DNA of 64,000 nt from Isoetes taiwanensis (taxonomy: Eukaryota; Streptophyta; Lycopodiopsida; Isoetales; Isoetaceae). The notes below the pieces were generated by a model, which was not told where the DNA came from, searched no databases, and was given only the letters and a program-made list of their open reading frames with translations. A program made the position numbers and the translations under genes. The stretch covers positions 1,216,225-1,280,224 of the forward strand of contig JAJEKV010000137.1 in assembly GCA_021234155.1 (NCBI GenBank), written 5' to 3'. Position 1 is the first letter of the stretch, and every line of letters starts with the position of its first letter. This document shows, piece by piece, positions 13,491 through 26,399 of this stretch.

Positions 13491-14085
13491 AGATGGAAAA
13501 TGGAGATAGTTTACTAGTGGATCAATTGATGATATAACCTAGAAAACACCCCGGCAAGAATTGGCTTGCAAGAACTATGTTGGCAATATACACATGCAAG
13601 TTTTTTAATCAAAATATTAAAGATCTTAAATCTTCACCTCACCCTACATGTGGATACATGATTGTTCATGAAGCTTCTTGAAACAATTGTTTATACAAAT
13701 GAGTTGTAGATATCTCATGAAATGACATGATATGTGTCGGTGGTTACGTGGGTGACGGAAATGCCATTGTAGTCATGCTTAAAATGGACAATGAAAAGCA
13801 TACCTAAATGGGCTTTTACTGAAATCCTCAAACACAGAGTCATAGTGGATGATATAGACTCACTGTAGAGTGAGCTACATTTTGAGTACCTTTGAGAGAG
13901 GGCTACATTTTGAGTATTGATATTGATGATCCTCAAACCTGCATGTTGATTGCATGCACTAGTGATTGAGTTGAGCTGTCTAGAAGCCTGCTAATTGATG
14001 ATTCTTGAGTAAAGAGAAACTTCTATAGACAATAAGTTAACGCTATGGGTCTATGAAGGGCATGCCCTATCTCAAGGTGGAGCTT
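13491..14085. other. No gene recognised
   Basis: AT-rich spacer between R copy a and the LINE tail. Its first 100 bases weakly echo DNA at 17300-17410 in inverted orientation, so the R family may extend somewhat further than drawn. Confidence 0.35.
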
Positions 14086-14124
14086 AGTCGCAAAAAATGG
14101 CAACTCGTTGTAGATTGAGACTTA

Positions 14125-14475
14125 CTTAGCATTGGTCTACAAATTGAAAGAGGGCGAGAGCAGCCGCATTTTTGCCCATGCTGCCCTTGGAAGCCGGTGG
14201 AGGATGAGGATCATGTACTACTGAGGTGCTTAGCCTTTGATCATATTCGAAGATCACGGATCCACTTTTCAGCTTTTATTTGGATCTATCTCCATATCAA
14301 GCTTGGAACATATTTGTGTGAATACTTTAAATCCGGGAAATACGAGCTATTAGCTCTATATAGAATGGTTGAAAATTTGCTCCCCCAGGGTGAGGTGAGC
14401 CCTTATCTGACATTTTTTTGCTTGATGGACTTGAGAATCTCAATGCATGACAATAATATTGATTATTTGGATTAA
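14125..14475 (+). mobile_element. LINE ORF2 C-terminal tail, orphan
   Basis: A frame runs IGLQIERGREQPHFCPCC, then VEDEDHVLLRC and a downstream FDHIRRSRI, ending at a stop near 14473. Two Cys pairs followed by an E-D-E-x-H-x-x-L-x-C motif is the typical C-terminal knuckle of plant non-LTR retrotransposon ORF2 proteins. The LINE at 32-34.7 kb carries the matching VEDERHVFLTC. No reverse transcriptase is found upstream, so only the 3' end of the protein is present. Confidence 0.5.
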
Positions 14476-16090
14476 TTAAATACGAAAACCCTAATCTCTC
14501 TATGTTTTCTAGAGAGTTTTGAATTTTTTAACATCAAAACAAAATTTAAAATGTAACTACATGGCACCAACCTAAATGATTTTGTGACAATAAATGGATA
14601 AATTACCATATAATATTCACATATGTGGTACAAACAAACAAAAAATTCTAAAGCATTACAAGAAAAGTTACAACAAATGTCCATCCTCATTCTTGTGAGG
14701 CTCCAACCTTTAATTTTGATATTTTTGGTACTGTATTATAGCTGACCTTGGCTCAAAAATTATATCTGCACCAAAATAAAACTTACCCAATCTTCTACAT
14801 TTCCTTGAATTCGTTGGAAACCTAAAAAAGCATGATGCAATACACGATTTCTTGATCGGGAAGTTTATTCTTTTCGAGGAAGAGGCATAAATCGTAGGTA
14901 CATGAGATCTGAACCTGAAATTATGCATTCAACTCAATAGCATAAATCCAATTAAAAGAGTTTTAGCCAGTGCAATTAATACCTGTAATAATTTGTGAAA
15001 TTTGTCATTAAACCCTTGTGTTTGCTGGAATTAGGAGCCCAAATGAGAGGGTCTCCGAGCTGTGATAATCTTTGAAAAACTGCATCTACAGCCTGCTACA
15101 TGCAATCCATGTAAAATCTATAGTCCATTCATCTCATTCTTTTTTGCTTGAAAATCTCTGCGGCAGTTTCGCATTCAAATTGTCCGCCAATTGTGCTCTC
15201 ATTTTCTAGCCTGTTTGGACATAATCTTAGCCCTATATGTCACCCAATTCTATATGGGTGTTCATGCAGCACGCTGTCCGTTCTTCAACCTGTTGCCAAA
15301 ATTAAAACCAAGGCTGGACATTTATTTATTCGTCGGATTCTGGATAGGGATCTAACTCCGAAATGCATAAGCTTCTCGCCACAGTCTGTATCACAGTCTC
15401 CGGGTTCAATTTCTTAAGCCCTTTGCTTTCCGGTTACGTAGTAGACACTTCGCTTCGTTGGGTTAAAATTTCTCAGGTTCATCCTGTTAGGAAAGTTATT
15501 AGCAACCACGGGTTGGGAAATTCTCGTGAGCTAGAAAGTGAAAATTTGAGGGTTTCCACCATAAATGGAACGGATTGAAGCTCAAGCGATTCCGAGCTCC
15601 AAACCCATGGAACCCAACAAGGCCAGCGGCTTTTCTTACGTCAAATTGGTACCCGGAGCATAAGGACATCTTCTATGAGGCTAACATACGCCCAAACAAA
15701 TTGCCTTCGCTAATCAGCAAGCGGCTCTTCAAAATCACCGCCGGAGTTTTCAGTGGGTCCGAATGCACTGCGGGTAAAAGAAGGCCTGATTTGGGGGAAA
15801 CAGAGGACCGAGATGAGCCTGAAGTGGAGGGAAAATCATCCGATTCATTGTGGGCTCTGCAACGAGAGGTGAAAGAAGACCAACCCCGGGGCACCTGAAG
15901 GCTTTGCTTTGGGTTGTGTTAGGAAGAAGCCGCTAATGAGGACTCCGGCCCCCGTCGCCATAGCAGCTCCTTTGCTTCCTTCCCTCTGTTGTTAAGTTTT
16001 TTTGTTTTCTATTTAAGATATCTTTAAAACTACAAGAACAAGCTACCCCTAAAGGGAAGGCCTAACTTTTATTTTCCTTGCTTATATCAA
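14476..16090. other. Unrecognised sequence with weak coding-like block
   Basis: Between 15148 and 15898 on the plus strand several frames are open and GC content rises (for example KLPSLISKRLFKITAGVF near 15.7 kb), which could be an exon of an unrecognised gene or an old pseudogene. The open frames do not join in phase and I see no family motif. The rest is AT-rich with nothing supported. Confidence 0.3.
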
Positions 16091-16099
16091 GCTAAGGCA

Positions 16100-16460
16100 A
16101 CCTTTTTCTTGTTGACATTAATAAAAAGAAAGAAAGACTAAATGGTTAAACATTAAAAGGACTAACTGTTAAAACCGTTAAAAGGACTAAAGATTAGAAA
16201 AAACGTTAAAGGACTAACTGTTAAAATTGACAAAACCGTTAAAAGAACTAAGATTAGAAAAAAAAAAGGGAAACAAAACCAAAGGGGCTTTTCAGGCCAA
16301 TGCCAAAACAACACAAAGATTAGGAAAAAAGAGAAAACAAAAAAGAGGAAACACAAAGATTAGATTAGAAAAAAAAGAAAACACAAAGATTAAAAAAAAG
16401 AGGAAATAAAAACCAAAGCGGGAGCTTTCAGGCAATCTACCAACAACACAAAGATTATGG
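16100..16460 (+). repeat. Purine-rich imperfect tandem repeats
   Basis: Repeated units of GTTAAAAGGACTAA (16140-16250) are followed by repeated ACACAAAGATTA units embedded in A/G runs (16300-16460). A longer unit with AACCAAAG...GCTTTTCAGGC...CAACACAAAGATTA occurs twice, near 16275 and 16410. Open frames here are low-complexity Lys-rich artefacts. Confidence 0.7.
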
Positions 16461-17405
16461 TGCAGTTCAGATTCTTGGACCCGCTCCTTTTGACAAACGC
16501 ATGATTGGAAATTCTAAAGACTCAAGCCAATCACAAAACAATGAAGGAAGTTTCCTTTTAGAGTTTGGAGATGAATCGGTCATAAGTTCGGCCGGTAAGT
16601 TTCCCATGATTTTCTATTTTTTTCTCACAAATAAACCATGTCAAACATGATTTGCGGAAAAGTTTAAGCTCAGCAGAAACATGAAATCGTTTGACGAGCT
16701 TCTATTTACCGAGATAAGAAAATCTGCGACATATTGCCAATCAAGAGAAGGGATGGAGGCCCCATGGTGATGCCCCATTGCGAGGAAAAAAATATGACAT
16801 GAGGCCACGAAGTAATGCTTGAAGGGACGCCACATCTTCGAGGCAAAGAGAATAGGAGCCCATATAGAATCAATGCGGCCATGCTTTGTGCTATTCTGGG
16901 GTGAGAAAGACTTCCCGTAGCGTCCCATTGAAGGAAACTTCGGTTGCATTTGAAGGCCAAAATATATTTAACAATGAAACTATTCTAGTCTTAGCGTAGG
17001 AAAGGTCATTTACAATACAAAACCTTATAAATTTCCTTGTATTGGGATCAAAAATGCTACGCGATCGGCATCTGCCGAAAGTTTGAAAATGCTCGAAATT
17101 GTCGAAGTTTGAAGGCGCCAAAAGGAAAAACATGTAGGATACATATGGACATGTTTTTATGCTTTCTCTTTGTGCCTTTTCATATGGATCAATGACATAA
17201 GGTTGACTCAACTAGAAAGGTTGGGGATTCCGGAAACAGGTCTTGTGCAACTATTCTCTATGGTTTTCGCGAAGTTTAGTAATTGGACATGTTTTGCTTT
17301 GAATGTAAAGTTCTTGAAGGATGCTGGCAATAATATACAAATGTTCTTGAACTACATCCAAAGCTTCATTGATCCAAACAAGAAGAAGACTAGCGAATCT
17401 GGTAT
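16461..17405. other. No gene recognised
   Basis: Both strands are open over parts of 16640-17410, but no motif or exon structure is clear. Part of this may be flank of family R. Confidence 0.3.
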
Positions 17406-17409
17406 ATAA

Positions 17410-18975
17410 TTTTTTGGATTGAACCTTGCCACTTTCCTCTCCACTAATGTCATTGTCCCAACCCATAAGTTTGCAACTTTCATTGGTATGATGTGTTCTT
17501 GTACATTTGTCTTCATCCCTTTTGGTAAAATGCTCTCTTTATCCTCTTTTTATGTCTATGCTCTTACGGCATCTTGGAACCAACATGTCTAACTTGTCCC
17601 CTAGCCCTTTGCTGAGTTGCATGCTTGGCATTCATGATTTGATGTTTTAAACAATGCACTCATTTGAAATTTACAACCCTTATGCGTCCTTTGTATTATG
17701 AACCACATCAGTCATGATTGGGGAGTTTGATTGCAAAGACTCAATCTTGAGACCAATTTTCTCATGATCCTTTCTTATTTCAAATTTCAGTTCTTAGATT
17801 TTTCATGGTGACTCCATGAACGCTTTCTTCATCCTCAAAAAGGTGGCTCTCACATTTGTAGGTTACATTTGCTTTGTGGTCACATAATGCATTGTATGCT
17901 TAAATCACCCCTTCAACTCCTTGCTTGGATACCTTTTAGAACCCTTAATCAATGTATTTGTCCTTAATCAATCTAGAACCCTTAATCAATGGGTGGATTA
18001 ATTGTCCAAATTGAGGATTTTGATTATTATGGACCTTTTGTGATGCATTTTTGTGCGCTTGAGCTAACATGGAGGCCTCATGATTAGAAACTACTTTGCC
18101 AATGCTCACATCATTTGTTTCTAAATTTTAATTGTTAGCACCTGCTCCTCGACTATTTGATTCTCCAAATGCGGTTAGTCAATCTTGGCATGGGGTTCAA
18201 CAACTATTATTTTCTACCACCTTCCTTTGGTCTTAAGGACTTTCAAGCATGCCCTTGTTTGTAAAAATCCTACCATGTTATCGTCAAGGGAATCAGATAT
18301 GTGGTGGTTGGGCCCTCAGATATGGCTCAAAACGATGGAATCCTTCTTTCATTAATTAGTTGTATGCCTTCTCTCGGCATTCCTAGCACACATTCTCCTC
18401 TTCTACAGACCGCAAGCCAATCAGCCCTTTGATCACTCTTGACTAGTAGCATCTAACTAGTTGAGTACTTTTTGTTGCAGATGTACTTAAGTTGGAGCTT
18501 TGCTCTTATATACACAGTAATAATGAAGAATTAAGCATGTTAGGATATGTTAACTATTAAAGTTTTGCATTGTCGTTTCTCAAAGCATGCTAAAAGCTAT
18601 TTTTAGTCATTGGCATGAATTTAAATCTTGGTTCGCTACAAAAAGTCTTCAAGCCCTTCCTAGTATAAGCCTTTTTAATTTATCATTTTCATAGTAGCCA
18701 AGTTTCCCTCTCTCATCCCAACTTCAGTCTAGTCTAGTCGCCTACTTCTAATTGTTTCCATCATCAACTTGCTCGTCTTTCTAAGCGAACATCATGAAGA
18801 AGTAACCTCTACTCCCATATAGGATAAAAGGTATTGTGATTTGCTTTGCTAATCCCTCTTCATCCCTCCTAGATGCCACAAACTGCTTTACGTAACTTTC
18901 CTACCTTCGTTACTCTCATTAGAGCTTGAAGCTCCTTAGCGTTACTGGAGGAGATCTTATTTGTCTAGGACATGC
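17410..18975 (+). repeat. Dispersed repeat family R, copy b
   Basis: Plus-strand copy of the family also found inverted at 11.4-13.5 kb and directly at 31.4-32.4 and 34.65-40.56 kb. Landmarks in order: CACTTTCCTCTCCACTAATG (17430), AGATTTTTCATGGTGACTCC, AAAAGGTGGCTCTC, GTAGGTTACATTTGC (17860), GATGTACTTAAGTTGGAGC (18480), TTTAAATCTTGG and the CTTCCTAGTA block (18660). Its uninterrupted GTACTTAAGTTGGAGC is the empty-site equivalent of the Copia-2 insertion point. Coding potential is unclear; frames are broken in every copy. Confidence 0.75.
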
Positions 18976-20810
18976 ATTAAGATCTATGGTATTGCAATTT
19001 CAAGACCCAATAGTACGAAACACGTAGCTCTAATAATATTGCAATAACAAATTTGAAGTGGTATGCAATCAAACACATCTCGCACCACCAAAGCTGCACT
19101 AAAAAGTATAGTGAGAGAAAAGTGGTATTCAAGAGGACTCAATGCAAGGATATATTAGTATGTTCATGTTGTTAATAGCTCAAAGGATGTATTCCAACTA
19201 GACAAAGGGCTATGATAGTCATAAGTCAATCCATAGTTTTTGGATTCCCTTTCTAATTAATCTTTTTCAATAACTACTTTCTAATTAACCCTTTCCAAAA
19301 TGCACTTGGAATGGATGCTAGATTCTTTGCTATTGCTCAAAAATATTGAGAAGGTAACAAATATACATACTATCTTACGACATTTACCTTTTGTTATGTT
19401 CATTTAGCTACACCGCCTTATGAAGGAAGAAGCATAACAACCGAATCGATCCTTATATAGCCGGGCAAAAAAAAGAAAAAAAAGAAAAGAAAAAAAAGGG
19501 GCTTACCAATCAAAATCCTGAAGCATTTCCTGCATGGCAGTGAATTTTCACAACCATAATCTGCCCTTTCATTTTTGGAATCGGTAGTTGCGGCCACAAG
19601 GTAAGAAAGAAGTGGTAAAGAGAAGTCTAATTTTCTTCCGCAAACCTTTGATATATTCAATTCGATGGCACTGGTCATCCACCATAGTCCTAGGCGTTAC
19701 ATGCTTGCTTAGCAATGGATCCGTTCGAGGGCAGGGCACGCAAGTGTTTTCCAAGCGCACTTGTTTGGCAATTAAGATGAAGACTAAGGAAGAATGACTA
19801 AAATATTAGCTTTCAAATGGCCGGAACCAAAGATCGGTCACTTTGAAGCCGTGAAAGCAGAAGCATTTGTTGCAGAGCCGGGCAGATTCTACCATATATG
19901 AGCTGTGAGAATCGAAATGAAGGCAGATTTCTATGATAGACTCTGCGAGAGAAATGGCAGAGCGGTGAAGGGAATGAAGGAATTGGCAGGTGTTGGCGGA
20001 AAGGGGTGCACCGGAAAAAGGCATCCATAGTTCTAAAAGCACATATAATTTTAATTTTACTCTTATTGGTCTAAAACCAAAATCAATTGATCACATTTTC
20101 CAGTTCCATAAAAGCCATCAATGGTCTAATTCAAGAAGGTTTTGAAAAGTTATGATGGGATCTGCAATTACGGGTTATCTCAGTTCATTTTCATTTTATA
20201 CGCTTTTGTCCAGATTGAATTGATTGCATTAATACAATCGCGTTTTATCATAGAAAATCCAAGAAGATCTAGTAATAAGGCCCTTCATTCAAAAAGGACA
20301 TTATAATCAATGCAGAAAATGTATTGAACATTTTACAAGATTTTGGACAAAAGATAATTCTCGCCTACTAAAAAAATTACCCGAGAACCCATTTTAGCCT
20401 AACACTTCAATAGTGGTGTGTGTTCTACCCAATACACTATTTGGTCCCGTGAATCCATTGTTAAATTTAGAATGATAGGCCTAATATTGCAAGAATTTTT
20501 GGTCCCCAACGGTTAGTGCCAAAAAGATTAGATCTGGTACATTTACCTTCCAAGACCTGAGAATTTCCAAAGTGCCTTAGACACTGCAAGTTCAAGGCTT
20601 TCCGCTACACTTCCGTGATCATATACAAACTACTCATTCTGAGGGAGGAATGACAGCTACATCTATGACACAATTATTACAGTTTATGCATGCCTTGGTC
20701 CCAGAGACTCTAATGGTATGTAGAAACAAGTGATGGTTCGATCCAACATTAGAGTCGAGAATCAGCAAAACATTGTGTTGAGGTGGGAGTACAAACATCT
20801 CCATAATGCA
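18976..20810. other. No gene recognised
   Basis: AT-rich sequence with an A-rich tract at about 19465-19500. 19560-20040 is somewhat more GC-rich and both strands are partly open, but I could not identify a protein. Confidence 0.35.
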
Positions 20811-20818
20811 GTGGACCC

Positions 20819-21132
20819 GTGAGCGTGATGTCAAACTATCAAACAGGGACCATGCTGCCTCGGCATCTGCCGCTACCTAGCACCTTCACCTTGCGTATTA
20901 TAGGGGTTGCAGAAACAGAAACTGATGCCCATTCAACTGTGGATGAGGCTCTGCATTTCTTCACTGACATCATGCATGTGAAGGTTGTTGGAGTTGCTAC
21001 TAGGATGGGAGCGACAAGGCATGATCATCCTCGACATCTTTTATATATATCTTCCTAGTATGGAAGATTCCCACATGATGTATTCCATGTAAAATGAATA
21101 CAAAACCCACCTTGCCTTCAAAAAAAAAAAAA
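20819..21132 (+). mobile_element. Possible LINE ORF1-like scrap with poly(A)
   Basis: One frame contains FTLRIIGVAETETDAH, then DEALHFFTDIMHV and GVATRMGATR before a stop at 21058. The pattern of a short beta strand with G-V-x-E, a helix ending in an FF-D pair and an A-x-R-x-G element resembles RNA-binding or ORF1 regions of plant LINEs. About 60 bases after the stop comes a run of 13 A residues (21120-21132), as at a retroposon 3' end. Both observations are suggestive only. Confidence 0.25.
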
Positions 21133-22830
21133 GGGGGAGGGGGGTCAATTACCTCATTCATATATGTGTTGGACCATGAGTTATCACCACTGGGGAGATA
21201 GCTGCCCAAAGGTGCATCATGTACTTGGCGATAGAAGCACTCAATGCACCTATGTCTTTCAAGCTCCCATATGGTTGCACAACTTGGTGACCCATTAGGA
21301 ATCGTGGGGGAGACGTTGCCATCCTCCTTCCATCTTGATACCTTTTTTTGGATAGCCAATACCTATGCCCCTCATCTTGTAGAACATTAGTGGCCATCCA
21401 TCTTTCATCTGCGGAACTTGAAGAGGAGAGGTTCTAAATAACCATATAACCGGTTCTTCTTCTTCTTTTTAAATAAAAGTTTTTGTAATGATCGAGATAG
21501 GAAAAATTACAATACAAAGATCCCATATGGATCGGATATAATTTAAGCACAAATGATCCCACATGGATCCAAATCACATCTGCGGTATAGTATATATGAG
21601 CCTTCTCTCAACCTCTTCTTCCGTTTAACTAGTACATGAAAAACAGAATACTCACGAAGAGCAAAATACTCATTTTCCACAAGCTGCAAATAAATCTTGA
21701 ATGCTCTAAACAACCTTCTCAAAAGTAGAGATGAAGAGAAAGAGACAAAAGTAATCGAGTAGTCTCCCCGCTTTCGGAGAAGCCACATATGCTTCAATCT
21801 ATAATCAATTGTGCAAAGATTGAATACCAAATGAGAAATTAAAAGAGACGCCGTGATTGTCGGGATGTGCGGTCCCCTACGAAATGAGCTAGACACACAG
21901 CCCAAAATTCAAAAGCTCCTCCAAGGCCTGGTTCATAATATTTGATCTTGATATGGGCGTCTTCTTGGTCACAATCAAATCCCTAGCTTGGCAATCTCAA
22001 ATAATATGTCATCTTGTTTCAAATCCATAAAATAATGATCAATGAACTTACTCTGCCTTCTTCAAGAAAACATCCCTAAATCTTTACGCTAGCAAGAAAG
22101 AGCGTAAGAACGAGGAAAAAGCTTCGTGATCAGAAGACCCATCTTAAAATAGATTGCTGGAAGAAATATAAACCTGAAACTGTTTTTCTTTATGCTTATG
22201 CTATAATTTTGCCCCACCTTATAGGCTCTAAACAGCTGTGTCTTACTTGAGATGGAGAAGAATCCATAGACTACTAGGACCCGACCCAAGAAAGGAGAAT
22301 CTAGGCTGCTAGAAATCTGATTTTGCTTCATCTCCTTAGCAAAACCATCAAGCCTCTTAGAAACTTGAGAGCAAACCCCGTTAGTGGCTTACCAAGAAGA
22401 CCACAAAAAGACATTTTACCCTAGGCGCAGCTCAAAAAATGATCTCCTGACATTCTTTGGAGGGCAAAATCTTTGAATCCGTGCATAAAACCCCTACTAG
22501 CATCTGGAGCAAGTAAAAAAAACAAGAGATGCTGCAACAGTGCGGATAAAGAGGGGGAGGAAGGGCGGATCTCCCTCTCACCGAAAGCCCTAGCCCTTGA
22601 AAAAAAATTGTTCCACATTTTTCTCCTTCGGTTCTTCTTTGCTCGGATGAAACCTTTCACGAATTCCTTCCCAGTTAGGGTACCTCAATCACAAGGTAAA
22701 GGTGAAGGAGATTTGGAACTACACTCCAAGAAGAGTTGCATAAGCTCTGGAAGAGTCAATGCATCCGATCTTCTCATTAGAATCGAGTAGTTTCAAAGAG
22801 AGAGCATCTATGTCATCATGGGTGTGTCCA
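21133..22830. other. No gene recognised
   Basis: A G-rich run follows the poly(A). Several frames are open on both strands (around 21000-21400 and 22420-22790), without recognisable motifs. Confidence 0.35.
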
Positions 22831-22834
22831 ACCA

Positions 22835-24900
22835 TCATGAATCCTGTTGAACACGATCAAAACATCCAACCAAACTAGGTATGACAAGTCCCCGAGAACA
22901 AGTACCTATTCTTGTTTTGACCCGAGCAATTATCAAGTTGCAAGTAGAGCCTCCTCGGCAACCTCTTTGATTCGTTAAGCCTCTTTGGAGGAGGCGAAAA
23001 TCACTTCTAGTGTCATTTGATACCTTTGTCCTCAAAGCCCTCGGTGTTTATGCCCAACCACATTCAGGTCAATTTATATCTCTCAAATTGCCCCAAGCGT
23101 CATTAGATGCATTCTCGAGTCTTCAATCCATACGATTTAGTGATCCAGCATAGAAAGTTCACCGTCACGCCAAAGATCCAAAGAAAAGTGACCCAATGCA
23201 CCGATGCCATGTCCATGCGGCAATGCTCTGTTAAAATGACCTTCAAGCATTCTCCTCTCCACAAAGACTTTGCTAACTTTCCTAGGCAGGAACCATGGAC
23301 TTGTTACGATTCATTTTATCTTGTATAATGGTTAAAAAGTGCTCTGGAGGCGGTGAGATAAAGCTCTCCGGGACCAATAAAGACTTCTACATGAGATTTG
23401 AGCTGTCATATGTGCCTTTTTCAAATGCAAGCTCTCTTCTTTCATTTGGATCTCTTGTCTTAAGCTTTTCCTTTATCACAATACAACTATTGCACTTGGA
23501 GAAACTCTTGGCAATTGCAACCTCTGAGCAGTTCTCTTTCCATCCAGATAGAAGGGCGAGGAGAGACATGCTTCGATCATCTCCATAACGGCAATATCTA
23601 TCTCTTGGTGTATATCCTTTTTAGTCAATATGGAAGGTAGCCTCTTCACATTTTTTGTCTGCGATGCCCTCACTTCGTAATTTTTGAGCGGTGTGGCATT
23701 GTCTCCACATTTTTCATCTATATACATCGATAGCCGCGACATTACGGCCCGATTATGAGATCTTGGCTATTAGGACTACAATTTCCATGTTCTCCAATTC
23801 TATGCCCCTCCATGAAGAGCTTCCTTCATTTTGTAAAAAGGTAGACATGTAAAATGCCATACGCTCTATGCCTTGCTTTCCGCGGCGTACACGCTTATTA
23901 CTTAGCATTCTATATTTCACTTTACCATTTTGAGCAAGAGGTCTAGCATATTATAGGCAAAGGTTGTTTGCTCCGAGCTTTTCATGTTCTTCTAGTAGAA
24001 GGTCCTCATCGGCTACCTCTTTGGTTGTGAAATTAGCACATCTCCTCGGGAAGCACAATGATGACCTGAACTCGAGAATGGCACCAGCGGTGGTTTTTCT
24101 ATCATATTTATTGAGTTTTGGACGTGCCCTAGGTCTCCAATTGACCATCTTGTAGGGTCATTTTGGGGCTATGCTCACATCCTGCTTCGGACTATATGGT
24201 TCGATCTCCACATCCTTCTCCTTGACCGCTACCACTAGCCTGGACCGCGGAACATCATCAACAAGCACCAATGCTATTGGCCATCTCGAAGATCATGCAT
24301 TTGTGGCATTTTTACATGCTTGACAATTGCGTGTAATCCTGGCCCAGCAGAGGGAAACAAGGCCACAATAGTAGCTCGAACAATTCATTACCCAATCTCA
24401 CATCACCTACAACATGGTTCCGATCCGTTAGAAATAATGGCCTTGATTGCATAAGCCGATTGTAGCATTCAAGCAACCGAATTACATTGTCTCTCCATAA
24501 ACTTGATGGCTCGCGGTGTGTTGGTCTCTTGACCATCAAATGCATCCTTTTCTTAGCATTGCCGGTTGATCGTTTAATGTGTGGATGAGGGGTGCAAATG
24601 GCATGTGTCTCGTCCGAATAGACCTTTGATAAATTTTTTGTGCGAGAATAAAGGCACCCACAACCTCGAGCGTCTCTATCTCTGTCTCTACGGATATGGG
24701 TGGAAACCGCCCATCAAAGACTTCATGAAGCGAAGGCGACCACCCGACCCTTTGGCACACATTGTGATGGTGCATGAAAGTATGTGCTCCTCGCCTTTGT
24801 GCTATCTTCATACCGAGCATGTGAAGTTCCACCACATCCTCCATTCTCGAGAATAAGCCGTCGGGTTCAGCATGACGATCTTCACAATCAAACTCCAAAG
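22835..24900 (-). pseudogene. Decayed minus-strand coding block, family unknown
   Basis: Read on the minus strand, coding-like stretches follow one another in changing frames: 24898-24536 (begins MEFDCEDRHAEPDGLFSRM), 24545-24312, 24148-23951, then about 23950-23750 with KQGIERMAFYMSTFLQNEG, 23742-23476 (MSRLSMYIDEKCGDN), 23569-23387 and 23035-22835. Amino-acid composition is even and charged, unlike the shadow frames. The frame changes and internal stops mean that it is broken, or that introns were missed. I do not recognise the family, and no domain motif stands out. It may be a transposon gene or a dead host gene. Confidence 0.35.
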
Positions 24901-25980
24901 TTCTAGCCTTAACAATCCGGACACTCTACAAAGATTCATCGCAATGCTTCAACCAAAATCGCGATGGCGATGTTTAGGAGTTAGGGTTGAACCCGAACCA
25001 AGGATGGGATGTTTGGTGAGACTAAATCTAAGACTTTCCTAGGATTTAAGAAATGCCGTGATTTCCAATTTTCAACATGTAAAGCGTATACAAATGCAAT
25101 GACTCCAGAGAAAGCAGAATGCAATGACTTCGAGAGAAAGCGGGAATGGTGTAGCGGATCGGCTGCGGCGATTCTTTTGAACTTCGCTGAAATCATTCAA
25201 CCAAATCATTTACGGTGGTAATGCGGATGCAAGCGAAAAAAAAATCCTTAGGTAGCATGTTGCAATTGACAAACAACCGTGTAATGAGATTTAACGCGGT
25301 GGTTAATCGATTATTCCCAATCGATCGAAATTGTGTTCATGACGAGGGAAGACATCGAATATGGAACATCGAAAAATCCTAATGGGCTACAAAGAATTGC
25401 AAGTAGCTTTTAAAGAGTGAAAACTGGAGGCTCTGATTGGGAGGGCACATGCTTCTTCTATGAAACCTCGAGGGATCAATTTATGAAAATTAACAGCTTC
25501 ACAATATGATATTTCACACATGAAATACACGTATAATTATTTAGGATTTGAAATTCCTGCAATTTAGTGTTCAATTGCGGTAGCTCTATTTGTTTTATGG
25601 GCGCCTTGATTTTGGATGAATCGCTTTTTTTAAAGTCAGAAATTCGGTTCGATGCTAGTCGCTGTCAAGGCTCTTCAGAGACTAAACATTCCAAAAATAT
25701 TCAAACGTCAAGTGTTCTTCCACCAAAAGCAGCACCAAGAATGGATTCAAAATTCAAAAAAATGTTAACTTTCTTCTGTAATTTTAATATCAATTCCTGG
25801 CAGAAAAGGATAATTGTTTGTTCCTCGAGTGTTTTATGATCTGACACGTCACTAATAGAGGTAGTTAAGTGTCACTTTATGGGTTTAAATGTCTCAATGG
25901 GACGTCCACATCAAGCTACAGTAGGCAGACGGAAAAGTGATTTTACAAGATTCCCAATGGCGCCGCCAGCCATTATGGCA
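24901..25980. other. No gene recognised
   Basis: Spacer between the decayed block and the putative promoter of the 26-31 kb gene. Short frames only. Confidence 0.35.
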
Positions 25981-25984
25981 GTGC

Positions 25985-25992
25985 TATAAATT
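25985..25992 (+). promoter_or_regulatory. Candidate TATA box of the 26.1-30.9 kb gene
   Basis: CTATAAAT lies about 118 bases before the first plausible start codon at 26103, a normal distance for a plant TATA box with a short 5' leader. Only position and match support it. Confidence 0.35.
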
Positions 25993-26265
25993 TCTCATTT
26001 TCGCAAAAGAGTGGAAGAAATCACGAGCGCGGAAGAATTTTAGCGCCCAGAGAATTTAGCGCCCAAAAAAGTCAGTGAAAATTTCCTACTTTTCCACCAA
26101 CCATGCCTTCAAACAAAAAAAAAAAATCATACTTTTCCGCGAACTACGTTGCCCGCGGATCCATGGCAAGAAGAGACCTTTCAAAGAAGGTTAGTTTTCA
26201 TGCTTCTTAAGTCCTTGGTCTAGCATCGTAATATCTTCTTTCATAGGGTGAATGCTCTTGCTCAT

Positions 26266-26399
26266 CAAGATCGAGGTCGCGATCTTGCCAAGCAATAGAT
26301 ATCTTTGTCTACGCTAGGATCCGCTACCGATCCTAGCGAGCAAAAGAATTGCACAGAGTAGGCTAGTGTCATCTCGCTAAGATCGCCACCGCGATCTGG
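26266..26399. repeat. Cluster of three short inverted repeats in intron 1
   Basis: 26266-26287 has arms CAAGATCG / CGATCTTG, 26313-26337 arms GCTAGGATC / GATCCTAGC, and 26380-26397 arms AGATCGC / GCGATCT. All three are centred on a GATC-containing arm and a loop of 4 to 7 bases. A related perfect hairpin lies just after the gene at 31032-31053. They could be protein-binding sites, remains of subterminal transposon repeats, or one sequence multiplied. Confidence 0.5.

Noticed and set aside
16162-16409. Lys-rich and Phe-rich open frames on both strands
   Set aside because: Produced by A/G-rich tandem repeats.
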